A stretch of DNA of 64,000 bases, from NCBI RefSeq assembly GCF_900099965.1, contig NZ_FNDJ01000021.1, positions 1 through 64,000 of the forward strand. The letters run 5' to 3'. The position numbers were made by a program, and so were the translations under genes. The stretch comes from Nonomuraea jiangxiensis (GTDB lineage: Bacteria > Actinomycetota > Actinomycetes > Streptosporangiales > Streptosporangiaceae). Below the pieces are notes generated by a model. The model searched no databases, was not told the origin of the DNA, and saw nothing but the letters and a program-made list of their open reading frames with translations. How positions within the stretch are numbered: the stretch's first letter is position 1; every line of letters starts with the position of its first letter. This document shows positions 25,864 through 33,499 of this stretch, piece after piece.

Positions 25864-27087
25864 TCAGAGCGTGATGCCGAACAGGGCGTCGGCCAGGTCC
25901 TTGACCAGGGCGGGGGCGGACGCGTCTGGGCCGCCCTCGGCCAGGGCCCGCTCGACCCAGGCGTCGACGGCGGCCACCGCCGCCGGCGAGTCGAGGTCGT
26001 CGGCCAGGCGCTCGCGCACCGTGGCCAGCAGGTCACCGGCGCGCGGCGCGGAGGGCAGCGCGACGGCCGAGCGCCACCGCGCCAGCCTGTGCTCGGCGGC
26101 GCCGATCATCTCGGGCACGTACTCCCAGTCCGCGCGGTAGTGGTGGGCCAGCAGGACGAGCCGGACGGCCATCGGGTCGTGTTCCCGGCGCAGCTTGGAG
26201 ACGAAGACCAGGTTGCCCTTGGACTTGGACATCTTCTCGCCGTGGAGGGCGACCATCCCCGTATGCACATAGAGCTTCGCGAACGGCCATTCGCCGGTGG
26301 CGGCGTGGCCCTCCGAGGCGCCGCACTCGTGGTGGGGGAAGATCAGGTCGGAGCCGCCGCCCGCGAGGTCGAAGCCGGCGCCCAGGTTGTCGAGGGCGAT
26401 GGCGCTGCACTCGATGTGCCAGCCGGGGCGGCCCCGGCCCAGGGAGGTGTCCCAGACGGGCTCGCCGGGCCGCTCGGCCCGCCACAGCAGCCAGTCGAGC
26501 GGGTGCCGCTTGCCCGGTCGGTCCGGGTCGCCACCGCGCTCGGCGAACAGGGCCAGCATCTGGGCCTCGTCGTAGCCGGACACCTGGCCGAACTTGGGGG
26601 CGTCGGCCACGCTGAAGTAGACGTCGCCGTCGAGGTCGTACGTGACGCCCTTGGCGGCGAGCTTGGAGATCAGGTCCGCGACCCGGCCGACGACCTCCGT
26701 GACGCCGACGTAGTCGCGCGGCGGCACGATCCGCAGCGCCTCCATGTCGCCGCGGAACAGCTCGATCTCCCGCTCGGCCAGCCGCCGCCAGTCGACGCCG
26801 GTCTGGGCCGCCCGCTCCAGCAGCGGGTCGTCGACGTCGGTGGTGTTCTGCGTGTAGTGGACCTCGTGGCCCGCGTCACGCCAGATCCGGCCGACGAGGT
26901 CGAAGGCGTGGTAGGTGTTGGCGTGGCCGAGGTGGGTGGCGTCGTAGGGGGTGATGCCGCAGACGTACATCCTGGCGGTCGGGCCCGGGTCGGTCTGCCT
27001 CACCTGCTTGGCGGAGGTGTCGTAGAGCCGCAGTGGAACGCTCTCACCTGGGAGTTTCGGGATGTTCGGGGCAGACCACGATCTCAT
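25864..27087 (-). CDS. mshC: mycothiol ligase (Cys:GlcN-Ins ligase)
   Basis: This 407-residue enzyme joins cysteine to glucosaminyl-inositol with ATP in mycothiol synthesis. It is a class I cysteinyl-tRNA-synthetase homologue with a HIGH-like THLGHA after YVCGITPYD, zinc-binding residues around the GWHIECSA and FPHHECG region, and EKMSKSKGN. It is shorter than CysS and has the MshC N terminus MRSWSAPNIPKLPG. AAGGAC directly precedes the ATG. It is the last gene of a leftward group with the NRDE gene 10 bp upstream and a clear terminator downstream, as expected for an actinobacterium using mycothiol. Confidence 0.95.
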   Translation of the reverse strand: MRSWSAPNIPKLPGESVPLRLYDTSAKQVRQTDPGPTARMYVCGITPYDATHLGHANTYHAFDLVGRIWRDAGHEVHYTQNTTDVDDPLLERAAQTGVDWRRLAEREIELFRGDMEALRIVPPRDYVGVTEVVGRVADLISKLAAKGVTYDLDGDVYFSVADAPKFGQVSGYDEAQMLALFAERGGDPDRPGKRHPLDWLLWRAERPGEPVWDTSLGRGRPGWHIECSAIALDNLGAGFDLAGGGSDLIFPHHECGASEGHAATGEWPFAKLYVHTGMVALHGEKMSKSKGNLVFVSKLRREHDPMAVRLVLLAHHYRADWEYVPEMIGAAEHRLARWRSAVALPSAPRAGDLLATVRERLADDLDSPAAVAAVDAWVERALAEGGPDASAPALVKDLADALFGITL

Positions 27088-27097
27088 GTCCTTGAGC

Positions 27098-27745
27098 CTA
27101 TCTATCCCAATCGGCGGTCAGGTCGGTGAAGTCGTACGTCACACCGTCGGGCGTGAGCGTCACTTCCATCACCGCCAGGGAGGCGAACACGCGGCCGTCG
27201 GGCAGCTCGTGCCGGACGATGAGCGCGTCCGGCTCGGACGACGGCTCCGCCGTGATCAGCTCCTTCCAGGGCTCGGTCTCGAACCTGGGCAGGTACGCGG
27301 CCACCCGCTCGCTCGCCGGATCCAGACCCGAGTTGACCACCATGCTGGTGCCCTCGGGCAGGCCGGAGGCGGCCGTCCGCCGCCCGTCCCAGCTCAGCAG
27401 CCGTACCCCGGCCAGGTCGGCGATCACCAGATGGAAGGGGTCGTAGCGGGTCAGGCCGGCCGTGGGCGGCTCCCCCGTGTACGCCGCCCGCAGCGCCAGA
27501 TCGCCCCGCGAGACCCTGCTCACCTCCGCGGCGGGCGTGCCGTGGCCGTTGAGCAGGGCGGCGGCACGGCGGGCCACCGGGTTGACGGCCAGCCAGGTGC
27601 CGCCCGCCTTGAGGTCGCGCCCGCCGATCACACCCGGGTATTCCGGCCAGTGCTCCCCCGGCCCCTCCCACGGACGGTCGGCGAACTCGTCCCTGACGCC
27701 CATGAGCGTCAGCGGCCGCCCGGTTCTCACGATCAGCGTGCACAT
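27098..27745 (-). CDS. NRDE (TANGO2-like) family protein
   Basis: This 215-residue protein begins MCTLIVRTGRP. The ATG at 27745 leaves Cys as residue 2, the position expected for an N-terminal nucleophile fold. The NRDE motif is visible as the variant GVRDEFADRPWEGP, followed by GGRDLKAGGTWLAVN, typical of the family. The biochemical role in bacteria is unsettled. It lies between the SCO1664-type gene and mshC, 10 bp from the latter, and is probably co-transcribed with mshC. Confidence 0.87.
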   Translation of the reverse strand: MCTLIVRTGRPLTLMGVRDEFADRPWEGPGEHWPEYPGVIGGRDLKAGGTWLAVNPVARRAAALLNGHGTPAAEVSRVSRGDLALRAAYTGEPPTAGLTRYDPFHLVIADLAGVRLLSWDGRRTAASGLPEGTSMVVNSGLDPASERVAAYLPRFETEPWKELITAEPSSEPDALIVRHELPDGRVFASLAVMEVTLTPDGVTYDFTDLTADWDR

Positions 27746-27819
27746 GGGCAAAGAGTAATAAAAGCGTTCAGGCCGACCGACAGCGGATGCCCCTCAGCCG
27801 GGCCGCCGGTCCGCGGGGG

Positions 27820-27915
27820 GCGCGGGCATGGCAGGGCGGGCCGCCCGGAGCCGAAGTGACCAGGGCGGCGCGGGCATGGCAGGGCGGGCCGCCCGGAGCC
27901 GATGTGACCAGGGCG
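27820..27915. repeat. 48-bp tandem duplication
   Basis: Two adjacent 48-bp copies (27820-27867 and 27868-27915) differ at one base, A855 against T903. They fill half of the 193-bp gap between the SCO1664-type gene and the NRDE gene. Neither copy belongs to a supported reading frame. The near identity suggests a recent duplication. Confidence 0.85.
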
Positions 27916-27938
27916 GCCGGTTCTGGCTGGGGCGTGGG

Positions 27939-28700
27939 CTAGATGGGTGGCCAGGGGATGGCGGGCCAGCCCTCTGACGGGTAGGGGTGCACGCCGGTGT
28001 CCAGCAGCCTCCTGACCCGTTGCCAGGTGGCCTCCACCTCGGCCAGCGACAGCAGCTCGCGCAGCCTGCGCCCGAGCGAGCCGGACTCCAGGTCGCGCTC
28101 CAGCTTGGCCAGCACCGCCACCGCCTCGCGGGCCAGCGGCTTGCCTCGCCACTGCCACAACACCGTGCGGAGCTTGTCCTCGACGGAGAAGCAGACCCCG
28201 TGGTCGACCCCGTAGACGTGCCCGGTGGGCAGCGGCAGCAGGTGGCCGCCCTTGCGGTCGGCGTTGTTGACCACCGCGTCGAACACCGCCATCCGGCGCA
28301 CGACCGGGTTGCGGCTCCTGACCAGCCGCATGAGGTCGATCTCGCGTTCGGTGTCGATCCAGAGCTGGCACATGCCGGGCCCGAAGGGCCCCTCGCGGTA
28401 GACCGTGGGAGGCACGATGCGCCAGCCGGTCGCCTGCGACACCTCGAACGCGGCCACCTCACGGGCGGCGAGGGTGCCGTCGGGGAAGTCCCACAGCGGC
28501 CGCTCGCCCCGCACCGGCTTGTAGACGCAGGCGGCCGAGCGGGAGCCCATCTTGACCGAGCAGTAGAGCGTCATGTTGGTGGCCTCGACGAGGCGCCCCG
28601 CCACTTCGAGGCGGCCGTCACGCAGCAACGTGAGCGCGTCTTCGTCCGTGACCGGGGGTTGGGTGGGCTTGATGGCCGGTTCGCTCTCCGGAGCGGTCAT
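27939..28700 (-). CDS. SCO1664-family protein
   Basis: This 253-residue protein belongs to a conserved actinobacterial family found beside mshC and DUF3090 genes. Features suggest a distant kinase-like fold: ACVYKPVRGERPLWDFP (Lys-containing), REVAAFEVSQATGWRIVPPTV, FDAVVNNADRKGGHLL with the NADRKGGH loop resembling PI3/4-kinase catalytic loops, and YGVDHGVCFSVEDKLRTVLW. Function is unproven. The start at 28700 overlaps the DUF3090 stop by 4 bp. It is followed by a 193-bp gap with a tandem repeat. Confidence 0.85.
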   Translation of the reverse strand: MTAPESEPAIKPTQPPVTDEDALTLLRDGRLEVAGRLVEATNMTLYCSVKMGSRSAACVYKPVRGERPLWDFPDGTLAAREVAAFEVSQATGWRIVPPTVYREGPFGPGMCQLWIDTEREIDLMRLVRSRNPVVRRMAVFDAVVNNADRKGGHLLPLPTGHVYGVDHGVCFSVEDKLRTVLWQWRGKPLAREAVAVLAKLERDLESGSLGRRLRELLSLAEVEATWQRVRRLLDTGVHPYPSEGWPAIPWPPI

Positions 28701-29245
28701 GAAGCCGCCTCACCCCCGCGGTAGCCGTTGAGCCTGACACAGACGTGCCCGGCGGCGTCGAGCGGCTGTCCGCAGAGGGGGCACGGCGGTCGGCCCGCCG
28801 CGACGATCTGGAGGGCCCGCTGGGTGAAGGCACGCGCCGCCCCCGCGCTGATGCGCACACGCAGCACCGCGGGGTCGGGACTCTCAAGGTCGTCCTCGTC
28901 GGCGACCTCCTGTGCTTCTATCACCACCTGCGATCTCTCCGCGTCCCAGGCCAGCGCCATGGTGCCGACGCGAAAGTCCTCCGCGACGGGCACGTCGAGA
29001 GGCTCCTCGTCCTTCAGGTCGGCCGGGGCCATGGCGGGCACCCCCGCGGTCCCCCCGCTCAGCCGCAGCACCTCGTCGAGCAGCTCGTCGAGCCTGCCCG
29101 CCAGCGCGGCGACCTGCAGTTTCTCCAGCGCCACCGTGGTCAGTCTGCCCTCGGCCCTTGCCTGCAGATAAAAGACCCGTGCGCCCGGCTGCCCCAAGGC
29201 GCCAGCGACGAACCTCTCTGGTGGGTCGTAGTCGAAGACCGGCAT
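28697..29245 (-). CDS. DUF3090 family protein
   Basis: This 182-residue protein matches the actinobacterial DUF3090 family: N terminus VFDYDPPERFVAGALGQPGARVFYLQA, an acidic middle section, and a C-terminal CPLCGQPLDAAGHVC zinc-ribbon-like motif. Its function is unknown, but it is regularly found with a histidine phosphatase and an SCO1664-type protein next to mycothiol genes, as here. It lies 9 bp after the phosphatase gene and overlaps the next gene by 4 bp. Confidence 0.9.
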   Translation of the reverse strand: MPVFDYDPPERFVAGALGQPGARVFYLQARAEGRLTTVALEKLQVAALAGRLDELLDEVLRLSGGTAGVPAMAPADLKDEEPLDVPVAEDFRVGTMALAWDAERSQVVIEAQEVADEDDLESPDPAVLRVRISAGAARAFTQRALQIVAAGRPPCPLCGQPLDAAGHVCVRLNGYRGGEAAS

Positions 29246-29254
29246 AGCCTGACC

Positions 29255-29941
29255 TTACGTGGTTCCGGGTCCACCGCCGACGGCGGCATCGCTCCCGGTG
29301 ATGTTTTCTCCCCCGTCTTTCTCCTCCGAATCCTCAGGAAGCCGCAATTCCCCCATATCGTTAAGCCTGAGAATAAAGGGACGCAAGGGGGCATAGCGAA
29401 TGACGGTGAGAGCCGCCGGATCAGCTGTTATCCGTTGAAAGTGATCGAGATGGAGGCCCAGAGCGTCCGCGACGATCGCCTTGATCACGTCGCCATGGCT
29501 GCAAACCAGGTAGACAGCCTTCTCCCCGAGGCGTTGATTCCACCCCCGGACCGCCGCGACGGCCCGGTGCTGCATCTCGGCCAGCGACTCCCCCTCCGGA
29601 AACGTCGCGGCGCTCGGGTGGGCCTGGACGACCTGCCACAACGGCTCCTGGGCGAGCTCCTTCAGTGGCCGGCCGGTCCATGTGCCGTAGCCGCACTCGA
29701 TGAAGCCCTCGTCGATCGCCACCTCCGTGTCGCGGTCCGCGGCGACCGCCTCGGCCGTTTCCCTGCAGCGTTCGAGCGGGCTGGAGACAATGGCGTCGAG
29801 CCTGACGCCCGCGACGCGCCCGGCGAGCGCGGCGGCCTGCGCCCGGCCCGCCTCGCTCAGGTGCACCCCCGGGGTGCGGCCGGCCAGCACCGGCCCGGTG
29901 AGATCCGTCAGCCCGTGCCGGGCCAGAAGCAGCGTGGTCAC
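29255..29941 (-). CDS. histidine phosphatase family protein (MSMEG_4193-type)
   Basis: This 228-residue phosphoglycerate-mutase-like enzyme has the catalytic RHG in LLLARHGLTDLTGPVLAGRTPG, the second Arg in SSPLERCRETAEAV, the Glu in FIECGYGTWTG and the second catalytic His in VCSHGDVIKAIV. It is the first gene of the leftward DUF3090/SCO1664 unit. The substrate is unknown. A divergent aldo/keto reductase begins 64 bp away, so both promoters share that short gap. Confidence 0.92.
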   Translation of the reverse strand: MTTLLLARHGLTDLTGPVLAGRTPGVHLSEAGRAQAAALAGRVAGVRLDAIVSSPLERCRETAEAVAADRDTEVAIDEGFIECGYGTWTGRPLKELAQEPLWQVVQAHPSAATFPEGESLAEMQHRAVAAVRGWNQRLGEKAVYLVCSHGDVIKAIVADALGLHLDHFQRITADPAALTVIRYAPLRPFILRLNDMGELRLPEDSEEKDGGENITGSDAAVGGGPGTT

Positions 29942-30005
29942 GCATCAAGTGTCGCAGGCGTCGATCACAACGTTTCATCGGCCTGAACGGTAACCTGGCG
30001 GGATC

Positions 30006-30953
30006 ATGGAGCAGCGCTATGTCGGCCACAGCGGGCTGTCGGTGTCCCGGCTGGGACTCGGCACGATGACCTGGGGGCGTGACACCGACGGGGACGAGGC
30101 GGCGGCCCAGCTCCGCACGTTCCTCGAGGCGGGCGGAAACCTCGTCGACACGGCCGACGTCTACACCGGCGGCGACTCCGAGCGCCTGCTGGGCCGGTTG
30201 CTGCGCGACTCCGTGCCCCGCTCGGAGCTGGTGATCTCCACCAAGGCCGTGGTGACGCCGAACGGCCGCAGGCCGCGCGACGCCTCCAGACGCCACCTGA
30301 TCGCCGCGGTCGACGAGTCGCTCAACCGGCTCGGGCTCGACTACGTCGACCTGTGGCAGCTCCACACGTACGATGCCGAGGTGCCCCTCGAAGAGACCCT
30401 GGCCGCGCTGGACGCCATCGTCTCCTCCGGCCGGGCCGTCTACGCGGGCGTCTGCGACTACGCCGGCTGGCAGCTCGCGGCCGCCGCGGTCACCCAGAAG
30501 ATGATCCCCGGCCGCATCCCGATCACCTCGGCCCAGGCCGAATACTCGCTGCTCGCCCGCGAGCCCGAACGCGAGCTGCTGCCCGCCGCCGCCCACCTCG
30601 GCGTCGGCGTGCTGGCCTGGTCACCGCTGGGCCGCGGGGTGCTGACCGGCAAATACCGCACCGGCATCCCCTCCGACTCGCGTGCCGCCACCCCGCACTT
30701 CGCCGACTTCGTCCGCCCCTATCTCGACGAGCGCAGCCGCCGGGTCGTCGAGTCCGTCATGACCGCCGCCGACGGGCTCGGCGTCTCCCCCGTGGCCGTG
30801 GCCCTGTCCTGGGTGCGCGACCAGCCGGGGGTGGCCTCGGCCATCGTCGGAGCCCGTACGCACGCGCAGCTCACCGGGGCCCTCCCGGCCGAGGACGTCG
30901 TGCTGCCCATAGAGATCCGAGAGGCCCTTGATGACGTGTCGTCACTCGACTGA
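30006..30953 (+). CDS. aldo/keto reductase
   Basis: This 315-residue NADPH-dependent oxidoreductase has the usual tetrad: Asp and Tyr in NLVDTADVYTGGDSE, Lys in LVISTKAVV, and His in VDLWQLHTYD. The cofactor-binding segment is VASAIVGARTHAQLTGAL. It resembles YhdN/Kv-beta-like members acting on carbonyls of unknown identity. The ATG at 30006 follows GGCGGGA. It is monocistronic or followed by the secreted protein gene about 130 bp downstream. Confidence 0.93.
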   Translation: MEQRYVGHSGLSVSRLGLGTMTWGRDTDGDEAAAQLRTFLEAGGNLVDTADVYTGGDSERLLGRLLRDSVPRSELVISTKAVVTPNGRRPRDASRRHLIAAVDESLNRLGLDYVDLWQLHTYDAEVPLEETLAALDAIVSSGRAVYAGVCDYAGWQLAAAAVTQKMIPGRIPITSAQAEYSLLAREPERELLPAAAHLGVGVLAWSPLGRGVLTGKYRTGIPSDSRAATPHFADFVRPYLDERSRRVVESVMTAADGLGVSPVAVALSWVRDQPGVASAIVGARTHAQLTGALPAEDVVLPIEIREALDDVSSLD

Positions 30954-31019
30954 CCCGGAAGCGGAGGGACACTCGCGTATCACTACTCGATACCGAATCG
31001 CAACTTTACCCGGCAAACG

Positions 31020-31071
31020 CCTGCGTCTGACGCGCGATGTCCATAAAGATTTCCCCCGGAAGCGACGCAGG
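31020..31071 (+). promoter_or_regulatory. leader inverted repeat overlapping a ribosome binding site
   Basis: CCTGCGTC at 31020-31027 can pair with GACGCAGG at 31064-31071. The last bases of the second arm are the beginning of the AGGAGGGG ribosome binding site of the secreted-protein gene. Pairing across 36 bases could hide that site. This is an inference from complementarity only. Confidence 0.3.
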
Positions 31072-31080
31072 AGGGGACGG

Positions 31081-31908
31081 ATGGGGAGCAGAACCGCGAT
31101 CTCGGCCGGAGTTCTCGCGGTGGCGCTGGCGGCCGTCCCGATGGCGGCTCCGGCCGCGTCGGCGGCAGCGCAGGATTGCACGCGCGACGGGGGTCTGCTC
31201 TCGGGAGTGACCAACGCCCTGTGCGACGTCGTGAACGCGGTCACGGGAACCGTGGGCACCCTCACGGGCGGGACGACCGACCCGGTGACCGAAGGCGTGG
31301 AGAAGACCACCGACGAGGTGCTGGGCAAGGTCGGCGAGGCCGTGCCGACGGCCGATGCCTCCCCCTCCCGGCGCGCCGACTCCTCACCCGTGCCGACGAT
31401 CACGAGCGACGGGCTGGTGCCCGAGACGCTCAAGGAGGTGTGCCTGCCGGTGCTGGCCTGCGACGGGCGGGAGGCGGACACGGCCGGCACGCTGTCGCCC
31501 ACCCCCTCGGCCGGGCACTCGCGCCGGCCGCCGCGTGAGGGGCGCGTGGAGCCGTCGCCGCCGACGCCCACCAGGACGCAGGCGCGGCCGGAGAGCCGGC
31601 CGCAGCTCACCGAGACCGCGCGGCCGGTGCAGAAGAAGGAGACGGCCTCGGCGGAGGAGCCGCGGGTCGATCTGCTGTGGCCCAACCCGTTCGCGCACGA
31701 GCTGACGGTGCCGATGCAGGACCGGCGGGTGGTCCGGCCGAGCCCTCCCGCCTCCGACGTGCTGGGCACGGCGCTGACGATCGCCCTGCTGGGCTCGGCG
31801 GTGCTGGCCACCCGGATCGTGCAGCAGCGGCGGCACCGCAAGGAGCCGGTGGAGTCGATCCCCTTCGAGCCGGCCCGGGCCGGCAACAGCCGCCACCGCC
31901 TGGCCTGA
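31081..31908 (+). CDS. secreted, C-terminally membrane-anchored protein of unknown function
   Basis: I do not recognise this 275-residue protein. It has a signal peptide (SRTAISAGVLAVALAAVPMAAPAASA), a first Cys pair (CTRD...LCDVV), a Thr/Gly-rich helix, a second Cys pair (VCLPVLACDG), a long Pro/Thr/Arg linker, a conserved-looking WPNPFAHELTVPM block and one membrane helix near residue 235 (VLGTALTIALLGSAVLATRIV) with a basic tail. This is a cell-surface anchor layout. The start at 31081 is fixed by AGGAGGGG; an inverted repeat in the leader overlaps that site. It converges with fabI. Confidence 0.8.
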   Translation: MGSRTAISAGVLAVALAAVPMAAPAASAAAQDCTRDGGLLSGVTNALCDVVNAVTGTVGTLTGGTTDPVTEGVEKTTDEVLGKVGEAVPTADASPSRRADSSPVPTITSDGLVPETLKEVCLPVLACDGREADTAGTLSPTPSAGHSRRPPREGRVEPSPPTPTRTQARPESRPQLTETARPVQKKETASAEEPRVDLLWPNPFAHELTVPMQDRRVVRPSPPASDVLGTALTIALLGSAVLATRIVQQRRHRKEPVESIPFEPARAGNSRHRLA

Positions 31909-31915
31909 CCCGCCC

Positions 31916-31947
31916 CCCCGGACACGGCTCACGCGGCCGGTCCGGGG
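31916..31947. terminator. bidirectional hairpin between convergent genes
   Basis: CCCCGGAC (31916-31923) and GTCCGGGG (31940-31947) form an 8-bp stem in the 54-bp gap between the secreted-protein gene and the fabI stop. There is no T tract, but its position between tail-to-tail genes makes termination likely. Confidence 0.6.
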
Positions 31948-31962
31948 TGCGGGGTCAGCGGG

Positions 31963-32724
31963 TCAGCCGATGGCGTGGACGCCGCCGTCCACGTGGACGA
32001 TCTCGCCCGTGGTGGCAGGGAACCAGTCGGACATCAGGGCGACGCAGGCCTTGGCGGCCGGGGTCGTGTCCGCCAGGTCCCAGCCCAGGGGGGCCTTGTC
32101 CGGCCAGCTGTCCTCGAAGTCCTTGAAGCCCGGAATCGACTTGGCCGCCATCGTGCGCAGCGGGCCGGCCGCCACCAGGTTGACCCGGATGTTGTGCGGG
32201 CCCAGGTCACGCGCCAGGTAGCGGTTGCAGGACTCCAGGCCCGCCTTGGCCACGCCCATCCAGTCGTAGACCGGCCAGGCCTTGGAGGCGTCGAAGTCGA
32301 TGCCGACCACCGCGCCGCCCTCCTTCATCAGGGGGAGGCAGGCCACCGCCAGGGACTTGAAGGAGTAGGTGGAGACCTGGACGGCGGTGGCGACGTCTTC
32401 CCAGGAGGTGTGGAGGAAGTTGCCGCCGAGGGCCGTCTGCGGGGCGAAGGCGATCGAGTGGACCACGCCGTCGAGGCCGTCCACGTGCTCGCCCACCCGG
32501 GCCGCCAGGGTGTCGAGGTGCTCGGTGTTCTGTACGTCGAGCTCCAGGACGGGCGCCGGGCCCGGCAGGCGCTTGGCGATGCGCTCCACCAGGCTCAGGC
32601 GGCCGAAGCCGGTGAGCACGACCGTGGCGCCCTCCTCCTGGGCCAGCCTGGCCACCGAGAACGCGATCGAGGCGTCCGTGAGGACGCCGGTGACCAGGAT
32701 CCGCTTGCCTTCGAGAATTCCCAC
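31963..32724 (-). CDS. fabI: enoyl-ACP reductase (InhA-type FabI)
   Basis: This 253-residue NADH-dependent enoyl reductase carries out the last step of FAS II elongation. It has ILEGKRILVTGVLTDASIAF, the FabI/InhA N terminus, then HSIAFAPQTALGG and the catalytic Tyr-Lys pair in YDWMGVAKAGLE, as in InhA (WMxxAK). The C-terminal substrate loop GPLRTMAAKSIPGF follows, and the protein ends GEIVHVDGGVHAIG. It lies 2 bp after fabG on the same strand, the known actinobacterial pair. Confidence 0.95.
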   Translation of the reverse strand: MGILEGKRILVTGVLTDASIAFSVARLAQEEGATVVLTGFGRLSLVERIAKRLPGPAPVLELDVQNTEHLDTLAARVGEHVDGLDGVVHSIAFAPQTALGGNFLHTSWEDVATAVQVSTYSFKSLAVACLPLMKEGGAVVGIDFDASKAWPVYDWMGVAKAGLESCNRYLARDLGPHNIRVNLVAAGPLRTMAAKSIPGFKDFEDSWPDKAPLGWDLADTTPAAKACVALMSDWFPATTGEIVHVDGGVHAIG

Positions 32725-32726
32725 CG

Positions 32727-33422
32727 TCAGTGCCCCATTCCGAGTCCGCCGTCGACCGGGATCACGGCCCCGGTGATGTAGGAGGCGTCGTCGCCTGCCA
32801 GGAAGCGGACGACGCGTGCCACCTCTTCGGGCCTGGCCTGCCGCCCGAGAGGGATGGTGGAGACGATCGTGTCGTGGTCGAGCTCGGCCGTCATGTCGGT
32901 GGCGACGAAGCCGGGCGAGACCACGTTCACGGTGATGTTGCGCGAGCCGTATTCGCGCGCCAGCGAGCGGGCGAAGCCGATCAGGCCCGCCTTGGAGGCG
33001 GCGTAGTTGGCCTGGCCCGCCTGGCCGGACAGGCCGATCACGGAGGAGATGAGGATGATCCGGCCGCGCTTGAGCCTCATCATGGGCCGGATGGCCCGCT
33101 TGGCGACGCGGTAGGCGCCGGTCAGGTTGGTGTCGATCACGTCGGTGAAGGTGTCTTCCTTCATCATCGCCAGCAGCGTGTCCTTGGTGACGCCGGCGTT
33201 GGAGACGAGCACCTCGACCGGGCCCTGCTGGGCCTCGACCTTGTCGAACGCGGCCTCGACGTCGGCCGTGCTCGTGACGTCACAGCGCACGCCGAACAGG
33301 CCCTCGGGCGGCTCCCCCGATCGGTAGGTGACGGCGACGGCGTCGCCGTTCGCGGAGAGTTCACGGGCGATGGCGAGGCCGATGCCCCGGTTGCCCCCGG
33401 TGACGAGTACAGAACGTGCCAT
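32727..33422 (-). CDS. fabG: beta-ketoacyl-ACP reductase
   Basis: This 231-residue SDR has the cofactor motif SVLVTGGNRGIGLAIARE, NAG in LVSNAGVTKD, and the catalytic Ser and YxxxK in ISSVIGLSGQAGQANYAASKAG. It is the MabA/FabG-type reductase paired with an InhA-type FabI immediately downstream, the order seen in mycobacteria. The pair lacks other fatty-acid genes here. It is divergent from the tldD-like gene across about 77 bp. Confidence 0.93.
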   Translation of the reverse strand: MARSVLVTGGNRGIGLAIARELSANGDAVAVTYRSGEPPEGLFGVRCDVTSTADVEAAFDKVEAQQGPVEVLVSNAGVTKDTLLAMMKEDTFTDVIDTNLTGAYRVAKRAIRPMMRLKRGRIILISSVIGLSGQAGQANYAASKAGLIGFARSLAREYGSRNITVNVVSPGFVATDMTAELDHDTIVSTIPLGRQARPEEVARVVRFLAGDDASYITGAVIPVDGGLGMGH

Positions 33423-33499
33423 GGCATCTGACGCTATCCCCTACCGGCGAGTATCCGCTTGTCCGGGTGGCACAAGATCACAGGGTTAGGATCGTGGAC

